A stretch of DNA of 64,000 nt from Bryopsis sp. KO-2023 (GCA_030272585.1 BSYQ01000006.1:2133001-2197000); one strand, 5' to 3'; positions 40,267 to 51,300 are shown, counted from the first letter of the stretch. The notes: generated by a model not told the origin, from the letters alone. Program-made: numbers and translations.

Positions 40267-43046
40267 TGAGGTGATTCGACAGGAGGTCTGTGGATTCGTG
40301 ATCAAAACCCAAATTGTGTTGATTTGAAATGCAGGAAGTGAATTTTATTTCTGGTGGAAACTATTGTCCAATAAATAGGATTTATTGATGACTTTGATAT
40401 CCAAGGGATTGGGATATCCCTAGAGTTATCATTTATTTTTATTTATTTTTTTTTGATGGAAAATTGGAGAGAGATTCTGATGCATATTTGATGCATCGAG
40501 AACAATTTTGGTCAGGGAAAGGCTTATGGTTTCAGTGGGAACTGGTGGTGTGAAAGAAAACCAAGAAGCAAACGTTCAAAGGAGGAGAAATAACCCTGAT
40601 GAAGCTATAGCATAGAGTGACCTGGCAGAAGTATGGTGGTCAATATGGGGTTCACTCCAAGGATCCAGTGAAAAAAAAAAAAAAAAGAGGAAATAATGCA
40701 CTAGTTTGGAGGATATCGGGGTATTTTTTGGGGATACATTCTGCAATGTTGAAGGAGGAAAAGCCAGTGGAGATCATGGAGCTGAAAGTCATGGAAATGG
40801 GTGACACAAACCAACCCAAGGTACAGCTGGAATGGATGTCTTGGGAAAAGAAGAAATGTGTGGTTGCTTAAAGTCCAGAAATGGGGGAGTCTTGCAACAG
40901 TTTGTGGAGACCTTATTGTCAACAAGGACAAATGGTATTGCAAAAAAAAAAAAAAAAAAGAAAAAAAGAAGTGATAAGCACATGGGCAAGTTAATGGCCA
41001 GCTTCGGGTCTTTGAGGAGGACTTGAGGAGCAGTGGAGAAGTGCTGAAGTATAGGTGGAAAGGAATTGGGCTGAGTAGCATTGCACCTCCATTTACAAAA
41101 AGGACTTGTGATGTGGACTTTCTGGATGCATTAAGCCCATGCACCTGGGCTGTAACTGATTGAGAAGCATAAGGGATGAACCTTGCTGATGATATCATTT
41201 TGAAAAGAGAGGGAATCAGTGGATCTTTAGGGTGGAACCAAAGCGAACATTTGAAAAAAAAAAAAAAAGGACCAGAGTTGGGTGTTCAAATGTGCAACAC
41301 AAGAGAAGAAAGTCAAGTGGAATTATTCTATTGTTCTTTGAGGCTTGAATGGATTTTGGCAGCTCCCAAGTATAAGAAAGAATAGCTTGAATTGTGTGGA
41401 TTTGGGGGAGAAAGAAGTGTTCTTTTTGGCAAGCCTTGTGTCTTGCTCAATAAGGGAGATATATGAGTTTTTGAAGTTCAGAAGAATGGCTTTGAATTCA
41501 AATTTTGCAGTTCAATTCAGAGTAGGAGTTGAAGGGACATGAAGAAAATCAGAATTGACTTATTGTTTGATTGGAAGCTCAGCTCTTGTGAGGATATTTC
41601 TGAGCTAGGTGTGGTAGAAGAGGAAAGTGATAGTCCAGAAACTATGTGAGTATTATTTTGCTGAAATCCACAGTGGGAAAAATCGGTGAATTCTTCTTGG
41701 ATTTTAAAAGGGAATTAGCATCAGTTTTCTGGACACAAGCAAAAGAAGAAAAAAAAAAAAAAAAAGTATCAAACTGGTTGGAAGATTAGATGGAACAGGG
41801 AAATGTTCAGAGTGGGAGTTCACATATGGAACTCAGCTACCCAAAGAAGGGAAGAGGAAAACAGGCTCAAGGAGAGTTTTAAGGCTTCTGATAGGGGCTG
41901 GAATTTACAGAGTTTCTGAAGGATTTTCAGATATGGTGATGGATGACCATGACAGAGTGATGTCAAGCATGGAGCTGGTGGATACATCATGGTCGGTGGA
42001 TGCGCTGAAAGTCAGGATTATGGGGGAGGAACTTATTTCCCAATCAGTGGGAGAAACATCAATTGCTGAAATGGTCGAGCCGGAAGTAAATCGCAAGATA
42101 TGTGCTTGTGATTGGCTTAAGACTTCCATAAGTCTCCAAAGTTTCAGGAGAGAGTACCTTGGGCAGTAGCCATGGAGTTCCAGAGCCTCTCTCATCAAGA
42201 GGATCCATGGGGTCGAGAGCCTACGTCAATGAACACGAGGTCTTATGCCCTAAACTGTGGCCAACCATTGGAACAAAACCCTCAAGGAAAATTGCCAAAT
42301 CAATTTGGTGGGAATGGATGATTGGTGCAAAAATGCTTTACGAAGTGGAAGGGAAGTCAGCAAACCTATTGATTTAAAATGAACCAGAAAATCAATTGAT
42401 GGCTGAGCTCTTCAATGAAATAATGGTGGCACAGAAGGTCAGATTCGGAGGATGTACAAAACAACAGCCAAGTTGCTTGAGGAGAAGATAAAGAATGGAG
42501 TGGGAACATGGGTGGCTGATGCATAACGATTAAGCTCGTTTGAGGGAGAAAGAACAATTTAAGAGGCAACTCACATTGTACGGATGAATGAGTGACGGGC
42601 AACTGTGGAGGAAACGGTTTCGCGGACCAGAAAAATCTTGGAATGGTGAGCGGAGCATATGTGTTGGATTGAGAGGATGAGAACTCTTAGATGGCAGTGG
42701 ACAATGATTATTGGTTTCCCGGTCAATGATGGAGTAGAGCATATGAAAATTTTTGTGGTGGAGAGCAAGGAAGTGGACAGTTGGCACTGTTCCATTTGCA
42801 CACCATGAGAAGATCTCTTCAATACCACAAGAGCTTGGTTCGGTTACGAACAGTTTGTCTTCTCTTCTTTGAGATATTGTGGAGATGCTTGATGATCCTT
42901 GGAGCTCAAACATGGCAAAGAATATGTCAAGATTGATACATGAAAGGAGAAGACGAAAATCTGAGGCAGCCATGGTACCATGTGCCCTACTTCAACACCC
43001 AGCAAGGAGACCTACTGTTGCATTCCTTGATAATGGAGCGACAAGC
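40267..43046. other. Unassigned repeat-derived DNA
   Basis: 2.8 kb, purine-rich on + with several A-runs (40674, 40940, 41256, 41750). I see no recognisable gene. It may be the tail of element 3 or its flank. Confidence 0.35.
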
Positions 43047-43268
43047 TGTAACAGGTTGTAGCGAATCAGAAAGGCTACATCATGTCAAATCATATCTTGT
43101 CAAACTTAGATGTTCTGAGTGACAGCTAGCATCACTAGCTAGCTAGCTGCTGGATGCTAGTTGTCAAACCCACAGCACGAGTGGGTTAGGGTATATATGT
43201 TGTTGAGAACATCTTGTAAGCAGTATTATCCTTCGGGTTATTCCTTTCCGTTCTGTCCATTCGTTACA
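43047..43268 (+). repeat. 5' LTR of element 4
   Basis: 222 bp, TGTAAC...GTTACA, with TATATAT at 43192-43198 and a tetranucleotide-like CTAG run near 43125-43150. Followed after one base by a primer-binding site. The 3' LTR is not in the window. Confidence 0.8.
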
Positions 43269-43269
43269 T

Positions 43270-43281
43270 TGGTTTCGGAGC
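43270..43281 (+). promoter_or_regulatory. Primer-binding site, element 4
   Basis: TGGTTTCGGAGC. Confidence 0.85.
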
Positions 43282-43299
43282 TTAGGGCACGACAAGATT

Positions 43300-43521
43300 G
43301 TGCTAGATCAAGTTGGACCGTGGATGGAATCAGAACAACGTGCGGTTGAGGGCAGGACTGAAAGAAGTACACAGCACGAGGAAGACCCGAGAAGGTTTAC
43401 GCTACCCCACACCTTGCGGTTCCCAGAAACGGTGATAAGATTGCCGTCCCCTCCACCGCAGGAGCCGACCCAACGTAGGCAAGAGCCCGTAAGGGAACCG
43501 TTGCGGGAGCTCTCTTTGAAC
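43300..43521 (+). CDS. Leader ORF of element 4, cut by 465-bp element
   Basis: About 74 codons, Glu/Arg/Pro-rich, not recognised. After removal of copy 2 it runs on about 15 codons past 43995 and overlaps the start of the pre-gag ORF in another frame. Position matches the first small ORF of element 5, but it lacks the CxxxxC motif. Confidence 0.3.
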
Positions 43522-43986
43522 CAGAGATAGGACTTTACGGTTACGGTCACCGTAACCGGACCGTAACCACCGTAACCGGACCGTAACCGGAGTACAATTT
43601 TCGTCAGAAAATCGTACTTTTACGGCCGTAACCGTAGCACCGTACCACTCCGTACCGCTCCGTACCGGACCGTAACGACCGTAACGGCCGTAACAACCGT
43701 AAACCGTAGAAAGTGACCCCCGCAGGGTCCCGCGATTCCAAAGGAACCCAGGGGGATTCGAACCCGCGACCCTACTGACTGCAGCCTAACGCTTTAGCAC
43801 TGAACCACGCTACTTCACGGTGATTTAGGGCCTACCGTAGTTATACCGTACCTGTTCCGTACCGTAAAAACAACATATTACTCCGGTTACGGTACGGAGT
43901 TACGGCCGTAGTACGGTGACCGTAACCCGACCGTAACCGGACCGGACCGGAGTCGGACCAAAAATTTGGCCCAAGTCCTATCTCTG
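43522..43986. mobile_element. 465-bp inverted-repeat element, copy 2
   Basis: Same length and ends as copy 1 and nearly identical. Target duplication CTTTGAAC (43514-43521 and 43987-43994). Confidence 0.92.
43745..43816 (-). pseudogene. tRNA-like core, copy 2
   Basis: Equivalent of 24801-24872; same B box and the same failed anticodon stem. Confidence 0.5.
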
Positions 43987-44117
43987 CTTTGAACCCGACA
44001 CTGTATGGATCCACCATTCCCTCTGGACCTCCCTGAACCTCCTACCGCTGCGGAGTTACACCCACTGGCTAACGTGAACCCACCTATCGACCCGCTACCG
44101 GACTTTCAAGTCAACAA

Positions 44118-44582
44118 CAGAGATAGGACTTTACGGTTACGGTCACCGTAACCGGACCGTAACCACCGTAACCGGACCGTAACCGGAGTACAATTTTCGT
44201 CAGAAAATCGTACTTTTACGGCCGTAACCGTAGCACCGTACCACTCCGTACCGCTCCGTACCGGACCGTAACGACCGTAACGGCCGTAACAACCGTAAAC
44301 CGTAGAAAGTGACCCCCGCAGGGTCCCGCGATTCCAAAGGAACCCAGGGGGATTCGAACCCGCGACCCTACTGACTGCAGCCTAACGCTTTACCACTGAA
44401 CCACGCTACTTCACGATGATTTAGGGCCTACCGTAGTTATACCGTACCTGTTCCGTACCGTAAAAACAACATATTACTCCGGTTACGGTACGGAGTTACG
44501 GCCGTAGTACGGTGACCGTAACCCGACCGTAACCGGACCGGACCGGAGTCGGACCAAAAATTTGGCCCAAGTCCTATCTCTG
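44118..44582. mobile_element. 465-bp inverted-repeat element, copy 3
   Basis: Same length and ends; at least two substitutions against copies 1 and 2 (near 44393 and 44417). Target duplication GTCAACAA (44110-44117 and 44583-44590). Confidence 0.92.
44341..44412 (-). pseudogene. tRNA-like core, copy 3
   Basis: Equivalent of 24801-24872 with one substitution in the D-arm region. Confidence 0.5.
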
Positions 44583-44961
44583 GTCAACAACCCATTGCTG
44601 CCAGCGGTGCTGCAAGGACAACCGCCTAGGCCGCAAGTGCAGCTCAGCTACCACGTGGATATTGTGAACCGTTGGGGAGATCCTGTTCCGGATATACCTC
44701 GGGAGTATTTAGAGGTTGTACCGTTCCACAACCACTACGAACTCTACCTTGGAGGACATCGAGGTGCAGGTGGTCCTGCCGTTACCTACGTTCCGTGCCG
44801 CAATCCTCATTGCGCAGAGTTGGCCCGACACGTGAACGAATTGAGGCAGCACGGCTACTATCCAGTCCCTTACCACGGACACTTTAGATTGCAAGTGGGA
44901 GACGTAATCCGATACATACCGTGCCTTGATCACGCTTGCCACCGTTTGTACCAATATCTCC

Positions 44962-45673
44962 ATGGCCGACCACAATGAGCAAGGGCAACATGGGGGGGAC
45001 CCAGCTGCAGCCTTCGACCTACAAGCTATGCAGCAAACGATACTACAGCTCCAAGGCGAACTGCAACATCTACGACAGACGGCAGACCACGCAGAGGCTA
45101 ACAGGAATGCTCAGCTACAACAAGCGATTCACCAAGTGGTGCAACAGCAGCAACAGCCGGCCCCTGCACTGAATAGGGCTCGTGCTACTCCACCAGAAAC
45201 CTGGCATGGAGAGCCAAGGGATTTGCCGTTAAACGAATGGCAAGTCCAGCTTCAAACTTATTTCGAAGTGACGGCTACGCATGACCCACAGCAACAGGTG
45301 TTGGTTGCTGCAGGGAACCTGAGAGGTGCAGCAGGAACCTGGTGGCGTGCTCGGTTTGAAGCGTCGGTGGCTGGAGATAGAGCATTGCCGGGCACGTTGG
45401 AGGCTCTCATTAGAGACCTACGGCAACAATTCGGAAGAGCTCACGAAAATCGAAATTTCCGAAGGGATTGGGCGCAACTGCGACAAGGAGAGACATCCGT
45501 GGCCGACTATACGCATAGGTTCCGTCGCCTCATGCTGCAAATAGAGGACAGCAATCCCGGGGAGAAACTCTTCCGTTATTTGGAGGGGTTGAATGTGCGA
45601 TTGCGAATGAAGGTGGAGGTAGAAGCTCCGCGAGACCTCGAGCATGCTATGGAGTTAGCGGCCACATGGGAAG
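44962..45673 (+). pseudogene. Gag of element 4, truncated by element 5
   Basis: 237 codons from ATGGCC. A coiled-coil, Gln-rich start (AFDLQAMQQTILQLQ) leads into a retrotransposon capsid domain (LPLNEWQVQLQTYFEV, GAAGTWWRARFE, YTHRFRRLMLQI). It ends at AATWE, where the related gag of element 5 goes on into an SR-rich tail and a zinc knuckle. The break is the LTR of element 5. Confidence 0.88.
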
Positions 45674-46021
45674 TGTAGTGAATCGCCTGATTCAGAGCCT
45701 GCTGGGCCCTGAATCAGGAGATCTGACTGTAGGTTGGCGAGCTGGCAGCTCAGCAGGTGTCCCTGCTGAACTGGCAGCTCAGAACATTCTGTGATCTGAC
45801 CTGATACAGTGATGGGTTCACTGTGTCAGCTCAGTAGTTGTCTGATCAGGGGATCAGGTCTTGTCAGAGGTGCTGCAGCAGGGTATTTGGGCAGCGCCTC
45901 TAGGGTATTGATACACTTGGTTTTAACCTAGCTTTAACCTTGTTCGGAGTGCTTTGCACCTTGGTCTCCTTTGTTTCACCTTCAGCTTGGTTGGCAGACT
46001 TGCAGAGTCGCAGCCGTTGCA
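45674..46021 (+). repeat. 5' LTR of element 5
   Basis: 348 bp, TGTAG...TTGCA, directly after the truncated gag of element 4 and one base before the primer-binding site. It holds several inverted pairs: CCTGATTCAG/CTGAATCAGG (about 45687-45719), CTGGCAGCTCAG twice, and CTGATCAGG-type palindromes near 45842. The 3' copy is not in the window. Confidence 0.8.
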
Positions 46022-46022
46022 T

Positions 46023-46034
46023 TGGTTTCGGAGC
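46023..46034 (+). promoter_or_regulatory. Primer-binding site, element 5
   Basis: TGGTTTCGGAGC, one base after the LTR. Confidence 0.85.
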
Positions 46035-46275
46035 ATTCTTGTGGCAAGATCACAAGTGATCTTGGGAGAAGCAGAGAGTTCTGGTGAAACAGCAGGCGCA
46101 GAGTTTTCAGGCGCAAGGTTTTTACAGAATCGATCAGGGCGCAGGGTAGCGCTGAGTGCAGGCATAGTTGGCGCATTTTTCGCACAGTTTTGTGTAGGCG
46201 CAGTGCTGCACAGAGGTCGTTTTGTACGCAAGGTTATAGTAGAGTTTGCAGGCGTTGCCTAGCATAGAACGTTGT

Positions 46276-46432
46276 CAGGCGCAGGTTTTGCGCAGCAGTA
46301 AGGGGCACAGTTCAGTGCGGGCACAGACGCAGATTTGCGCAGCCTTGAGTGGTAGAGTTTTGCAGGCGCAGGTTTTGCGCAGCAGCAAGGGGGCACAGAC
46401 GCAGATTTGCGCGGCCTGAAGTGTTAGAGTTT
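46276..46432 (+). repeat. Two-copy tandem repeat in the element 5 leader
   Basis: CAGGCGCAGGTTTTGCGCAG begins at 46276 and again at 46363 (87-bp period), the second unit being shorter. The whole leader (46035-46450) is dense in TGCGCA/GCGCA motifs. Confidence 0.85.
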
Positions 46433-46456
46433 GCGTAGCGGAACTAGGGTCGGCAG

Positions 46457-46780
46457 TTGATGAGCAGTGCGGGCTCAGGTTTTACAGTTGTTAGTTCTGA
46501 CGAAGAGGAAGTGTCCTCTGACGGGTTTCCTAGTGAGAATCAGCCAGATCAGACTCGGACTTTACCTGCCTTTGTTTTCAGAGCAGGACCTATCAGGGAA
46601 AACAGGGTGCAGGAACCACTGAGTCAGGTGGAGGAGAGTTCAGTTTTGGCTCCCTCGCACGATCATTATTGGGTGTTTCGTCAGGGTACTTGGATATATT
46701 CTGTTACTTGTAGGAATCCGAACTGCCTTCTTTTGTTAGAGTGGCTTGAGAAGGAAAGGATCAGAACTAGCAACCTGTAA
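46457..46780 (+). CDS. Small pre-gag ORF a of element 5, HxH...CxxxxC
   Basis: 107 codons from ATG. An acidic first half (SSDEEEVSSD) is followed by one HxH...CxxxxC module: PSHDHY, then after 14 residues CRNPNC with Leu-rich following. This is the pattern seen twice in the element 4 pre-gag ORF. Intact. Function unknown; a metal-binding accessory protein is inference. Confidence 0.55.
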   Translation: MMSSAGSGFTVVSSDEEEVSSDGFPSENQPDQTRTLPAFVFRAGPIRENRVQEPLSQVEESSVLAPSHDHYWVFRQGTWIYSVTCRNPNCLLLLEWLEKERIRTSNL

Positions 46781-46807
46781 AAGAGATCTTCTGACTCTGG
46801 TTGTTGT

Positions 46808-47290
46808 ATGAGTTTTGGTAGACCTGTAGCAGTGAGAAGTAGCGAAAGTGAGGCAGAAACAGACGAGGAAACTGTGATTCAGGGTGAGGCAGAGTTTCAG
46901 GGAAACCTGCCACCTGATCTGTTTACTTTCGCAGGGGACTGGGTTCCAGCTCCTTACAGGTTACCCAGACCGGTGCAGGTTCTGGGTCCAGTGAGACACC
47001 CGTTGGCAGTGGTGCCACCACCTCCTCTCAGAGCGCCTCCTCACGGCCACAGAAAGGCAGAACGCAGTGGTAACGTCATCAGATACTACGACTGTTCTGA
47101 TCCTCAGTGTCCTATCTACAGATTGCAGAGGGCAACGCAGGAGAGGCGTGAGCAGAACGAGCAGAGGCGTGAGCAGAACGAGCTGAGGCGCAGAAGGAAT
47201 GTCAGGCGGGGAGGAGCAGATGGGGGTACCAGCCCCAGATCCTTTCGATCTGCAGGCAATGAGGCAGATGATAACAGATCTGCAGAATGA
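46808..47290 (+). CDS. Small pre-gag ORF b of element 5, HxH...CxxxxC
   Basis: 160 codons from ATG, starting 28 bp after ORF a. An acidic part, then a Pro-rich part, then the module PPHGHR - 14 residues - CSDPQC, then Arg/Glu/Gln repeats (REQNEQR twice) and a basic tail. It overlaps the gag start by 92 bp in another frame. Same module as in ORF a and element 4. Confidence 0.55.
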   Translation: MSFGRPVAVRSSESEAETDEETVIQGEAEFQGNLPPDLFTFAGDWVPAPYRLPRPVQVLGPVRHPLAVVPPPPLRAPPHGHRKAERSGNVIRYYDCSDPQCPIYRLQRATQERREQNEQRREQNELRRRRNVRRGGADGGTSPRSFRSAGNEADDNRSAE

Positions 47291-48392
47291 AGTCCTTCAC
47301 CTGAGGAATGTTGCTGCAAATGTCAACCATCAGATGAATGATGTGGTGCAGCAGGCTGTGGCAGAAAGGTTGCCTCAGCCACAGGCTCCAGCAGCACTGG
47401 GCAAGGCCAGAGCAAAGACACCAGATGCTTGGTATGGTGACCCTGGTGATATCCCACTGAATGAGTGGCAGGTGCAGTTACAGACATATTTTGATGTGAC
47501 AGGCACAAGGGATGTAGAGCAGCAGGTTTTAGTGGCTGCAGGATCACTCAGGGGAGCTGCAGGTACTTGGTGGAGAGGCAGATATGAGGCTGCTCTTGCA
47601 GGCCACCAGGAACTGCCTCAGTCACTTGTTGCTTTGGTTGAACAGCTGAGACAGGAGTTTGGCAAGGTGAACGAGAACCGTGACTTCAGAAGAGAGTGGT
47701 CTCGGTTGCGTCAGGGGCGACTTTCGGTTGCTGAGTATGTACACAAGTTTCGCAGGCTCACACTGCAGATTCATGACAGCAATCCTGGGGAAAAGCTCTT
47801 CAGGTTCATGGAGGGTCTGCACGAGCGTCTGCGGACGAAGGTTGAGATGGAAGATCCCAACACCCTCGAAAGAGCGATCGCGCTGGCGGCGACCTGGGAA
47901 GGTCCTCTTGAAAACTACCACAGAGATCGCAGTCCCAGCAGCAGACGCGCAAGGTCGCGCAGGGACAGATCGAAGAGTCGTGGCAGGTCGTTCAGCAGAG
48001 GCAGATCCCAGAGCAGAGGTCGCAGTAGCAGTCGAGGAAGGTATAACACCGAACGCGACAGGTACCACCCGCAGCGTCAGGCACCACACTTAGGTGATCG
48101 TATGGAGGTTGATGGCCTCCAGCGTAACCGCGTGGGGTTTGATGTCAGGGAAGGTCGCAGCGGCAGTAGAGGTCGCAGCGGCAGTCGCGGTGGTGATCGC
48201 AGTTACAGTCGCAGTAAAAGCAGAGGACGCAGTGGCAGTCCTCGCAGACACCAGAGGCAGAAACGAGGAGGAACTGGAGAGGGTTCCTCAGACAGGAGGA
48301 GCAGAATGGATATGGGCAGATCAGCAGCCCATGTTGATTGTTACAGGTGTGGCAAGAAAGGCCACTTCGCCGCTGACTGCTCGGAAAACTAA
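47199..48392 (+). CDS. Gag of element 5
   Basis: 397 codons. A coiled-coil start (PFDLQAMRQMITDLQ) and capsid domain (PLNEWQVQLQTYFDV, GAAGTWWRGRYE, EYVHKFRRLTLQI) are followed by a long SR/RG-rich tail (SRGRSFSRGRSQSRGR) and a CCHC knuckle CYRCGKKGHFAADC near the end. The frame is intact. Pol follows in the -1 frame with a 16-nt overlap (48377-48392). Confidence 0.9.
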   Translation: MSGGEEQMGVPAPDPFDLQAMRQMITDLQNEVLHLRNVAANVNHQMNDVVQQAVAERLPQPQAPAALGKARAKTPDAWYGDPGDIPLNEWQVQLQTYFDVTGTRDVEQQVLVAAGSLRGAAGTWWRGRYEAALAGHQELPQSLVALVEQLRQEFGKVNENRDFRREWSRLRQGRLSVAEYVHKFRRLTLQIHDSNPGEKLFRFMEGLHERLRTKVEMEDPNTLERAIALAATWEGPLENYHRDRSPSSRRARSRRDRSKSRGRSFSRGRSQSRGRSSSRGRYNTERDRYHPQRQAPHLGDRMEVDGLQRNRVGFDVREGRSGSRGRSGSRGGDRSYSRSKSRGRSGSPRRHQRQKRGGTGEGSSDRRSRMDMGRSAAHVDCYRCGKKGHFAADCSEN

Positions 48393-51300
48393 AGAGGTCA
48401 AGGGCTGGAGAGTCCCTTGACCGGAATGAAAAGGTGAAGGAGGACAGAAGAGGAGTGTGGGAGGGCCGGCGTAGCCACCCACACAAGGAGGCTACCATGG
48501 GGAGGGTAGCATCTGTTTCAGGGAAGCAGAACCCGGCAGGTGGTGTGCCTTGTGAAGCCACACCGAAAGGGAAGGTCGGTCGTTTGGAAAACGTTGAATT
48601 GGCGGGTACTCTGTTGAAGGCAGAGTCTCCTGCAAGTAGGTCAGTGGATGAATTGGCGGGTACTCTGCTGGAGGCAGAGTCTCCTGCGAGTAGGTCAGTG
48701 GATGAATTACTGGGTGCTGCTGCAGGGGCAGTAGCATCTGCAGGAATTTTGAAGGAGGTTTCCGGGAATGAGGAGGCTGGTCGGTCGAGTGGAACCACCA
48801 CCTCTCAGGTCCCTGAGGCAGGAGGTGCAGGGCCAGGCGGGGCCACACCTGACCTGCATGAGTTTTCTGTGCATGTGAGTGCTGACAGTGATCTGAGGGC
48901 AGACGCTGCAGACTCGTTTTCAGTGAGAGAGGAATCTGAGCTGGGCAGACCTAATGAAGTTTGCTTTCAAGGACATAGCTTAGATGAACCCCCACTTTTG
49001 AAGTTGAGAGGAGTCCATGGGGGGACTCAAGGGATGTTGAAGACCACAGGAACTGTGGCAGGTTGTTTTTCTCGAATATTGATAGATAGTGGGGCAACTG
49101 ACAATTTTGTTTCAAAAGATTGGTTGCTTGAAAATGGCATTCAGACAGAAGCTGCTGAGGTACTGACTGAGGTGCAGTTAGCAGATGGTAAAACCTCAGA
49201 AAAGGTAGAAAAAGAGCTGCAGGCCAGTGTCAAAATGGGCAGGTTTGTATCAGAGGAAAAGATGTATGCCATAACACTAGGGAGGTACGACCTGGTGTTA
49301 GGAATGTCTTGGTTAAGCAAACACAACCCTGTTATAGATTGGCAAAAGAAGTTGTTGGTCTTGCAGACACCTCAGGGAGCAGTCAATCTCAGAATGCAGA
49401 CTGGTAGAGTAGAGGATTGCAGTACAGCAGAGTTGGATCTGATGTCTGCAGCAGAGTTCGCACAGGCTGCTCGCAAGGGCAGACCTATATATTTACTTCA
49501 TTTGAGAGAAGTGGATGTTGAGCATGCAATAAATGGATTAGAAAGTACTGAAGCAGTAAAAGGAAGTTTTGCAGATACAGTCTCAGAGGAAGAAAGAGAA
49601 GCTTTGCAGTTGGAAAAAGAAATCAGAAAAGAGTTTCAGGATTTGTTCAAAGAAGAACTGCCTCAGGAGTTACCTCCTGACAGAGGTGTTAACCACAAGA
49701 TAGAACTTGTGGAAGGGGCAGAACCAGTAAAGAAGGGACTTTACAGGGCTAGTTTTGCAGAAAGAGAAGAACTGAAAAAGCAGTTGGCAGAGTTGCTGAA
49801 ACAGGGTTTTATCAGACCTAGCAAGTCACCCTGGGGATCACCAGTTTTATTCGTTCCAAAGAAAAATGGGAAGTTGAGAATGTGTGTCGATTTCAGGGCA
49901 CTGAATAAACTGACAGTGAAAAACAGGTATCCTATTCCAAGGATTGAGGAGTTGCTAGATCAGATTCAGGGAGCTCGTTGTTTCAGTAAAATAGATCTCT
50001 GCTCAGGTTATCATCAAGTGCGGTTGGACCCTGCAGATTCAGAAAAGACGGCCTTCCGCACTAGATATGGGCTTTTTGAATATGTGGTTCTTCCTTTTGG
50101 GCTGACAAATGCCCCTGCCACCTTTATGAACACCATGAACCATGTTCTTCATGATTTCTTGGATATTTTCTGCATAGTTTATTTGGATGACATTTTGGTT
50201 TACAGCAGGAATTGGGCTGAACACAAGGTTCACTTGCAGAAAGTGTTGCAGAGACTGAGGGAACAGAAACTGTATGCTTCAGCTACTAAGTGTGATATCT
50301 GCAAGATGCAGGTGGAGTTTTTGGGGCATGAAGTGAGTGCTGCAGGTATACAGGTGTTGCAGAGCAAAGTGCAGATCATCAGGGACTGGCCTCCCTTAAC
50401 GTCAGTGAAGGACCTCAGATCCTTCCTTGGCCTGGCAAATTACTACAGAAGGTTCATCAAGGACTTCTCTGCCAGGGCTAAGCCATTGACTGCCTTGCTG
50501 AAGAAGGAAGCAAGCTGGCAATGGACAGAAAGGGAAGCTGCGTCAATGCAGGATATTAAGGAGGCATTGATGTCTGCACCAGTGTTGTTGGTGCCTGACC
50601 CAGGATTGAAGTTTGAAGTCACCACTGATGCTTCAGACTATGCTATTGGAGCAGTCCTTACACAGGACCATGGACAGGGTCAGCAGCCTGTGGCCTATGA
50701 AAGCAGGAAACTGCAACCTGCAGAACTGAATTATGCTACCCATGAGAAGGAGCTCTTGGCCATTGTACATGCACTCAAGGTGTGGAGGCACTATCTGGAT
50801 GCTCAGGAATTTGTGGTGCACACTGATCATGCACCACTGAAGTATCTACAGACTCAGCCTCAGTTGTCCAAGAGGCAGGCAAGGTGGATGGAGACCTTGC
50901 AATCCTTCAAGTTTGAGATCAAATACAGGTCTGGAAGAGATAATGTGGTGGCAGATGCACTGAGCAGGGCCACACATCAGACTGCAAAGGAGCAGCCTGA
51001 AGTTAATGCACAAGCAAGATTGGACCTGACCCAGGGATTTCAGGAGGAGGTCAAGGAGGCCTATCAAAAGGATCCTTTATGCAAGCAATTGATTGAGGCA
51101 AACTACAGACCAGCTCATGTGAAATGGGATGGTCAGAGGCTTTGGAGAAGGGTTTGCAATGCCTGGAAATGGTGGATACCTGATGCAGATGGGCTCAGGG
51201 AGAAGTTGCTCCACGACTGCCATGAATCAGCATTGGCAGGACATCTGGGCAGACGAAAAACGCTGGTCAGAGTGCAGGCGCATTACTTCTGGCCACGCAT

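Larger units (their letters stand above)
44005..44978 (+). pseudogene. Pre-gag ORF of element 4 with two HxH...CxxxxC modules, split by 465-bp element
   Basis: ATG at 44005, Pro-rich start, then broken at 44117 by copy 3. Removing copy 3 and one target repeat leaves a continuous 166-codon frame. The C-terminal part carries two modules. Module 1 has PFHNHY, then after 20 residues CRNPHC. Module 2 has PYHGHF, then after 13 residues CLDHAC. Each has a [VI]xY just before the first Cys and a Leu three residues after the second. The Cys/His set suggests zinc binding. It overlaps the start of gag (ATG 44962) by 17 bases in another frame, so gag may be reached by reinitiation. No known family is recognised. 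Confidence 0.65.
43047..45673 (+). mobile_element. Ty3/gypsy element 4, 5' part
   Basis: LTR, primer-binding site, short leader ORFs, a pre-gag ORF and gag, cut at 45673 by the LTR of element 5. Gag is a close relative of the element 5 gag. Two 465-bp elements sit in its 5' part. Its 3' half must lie beyond the window. Confidence 0.88.

Noticed and set aside
38418-43268. LTRs at 38418 and 43047 as the two LTRs of one element
   Set aside because: Only the TGTRACAG-like start is alike; length and inner sequence differ, and each is followed by its own primer-binding site, so both are 5' LTRs.
48377-48392. Canonical -1 slippery site between gag and pol of element 5
   Set aside because: The overlap is only 16 nt and its best heptamer GGAAAAC does not satisfy XXXYYYZ, so the mechanism is left open.
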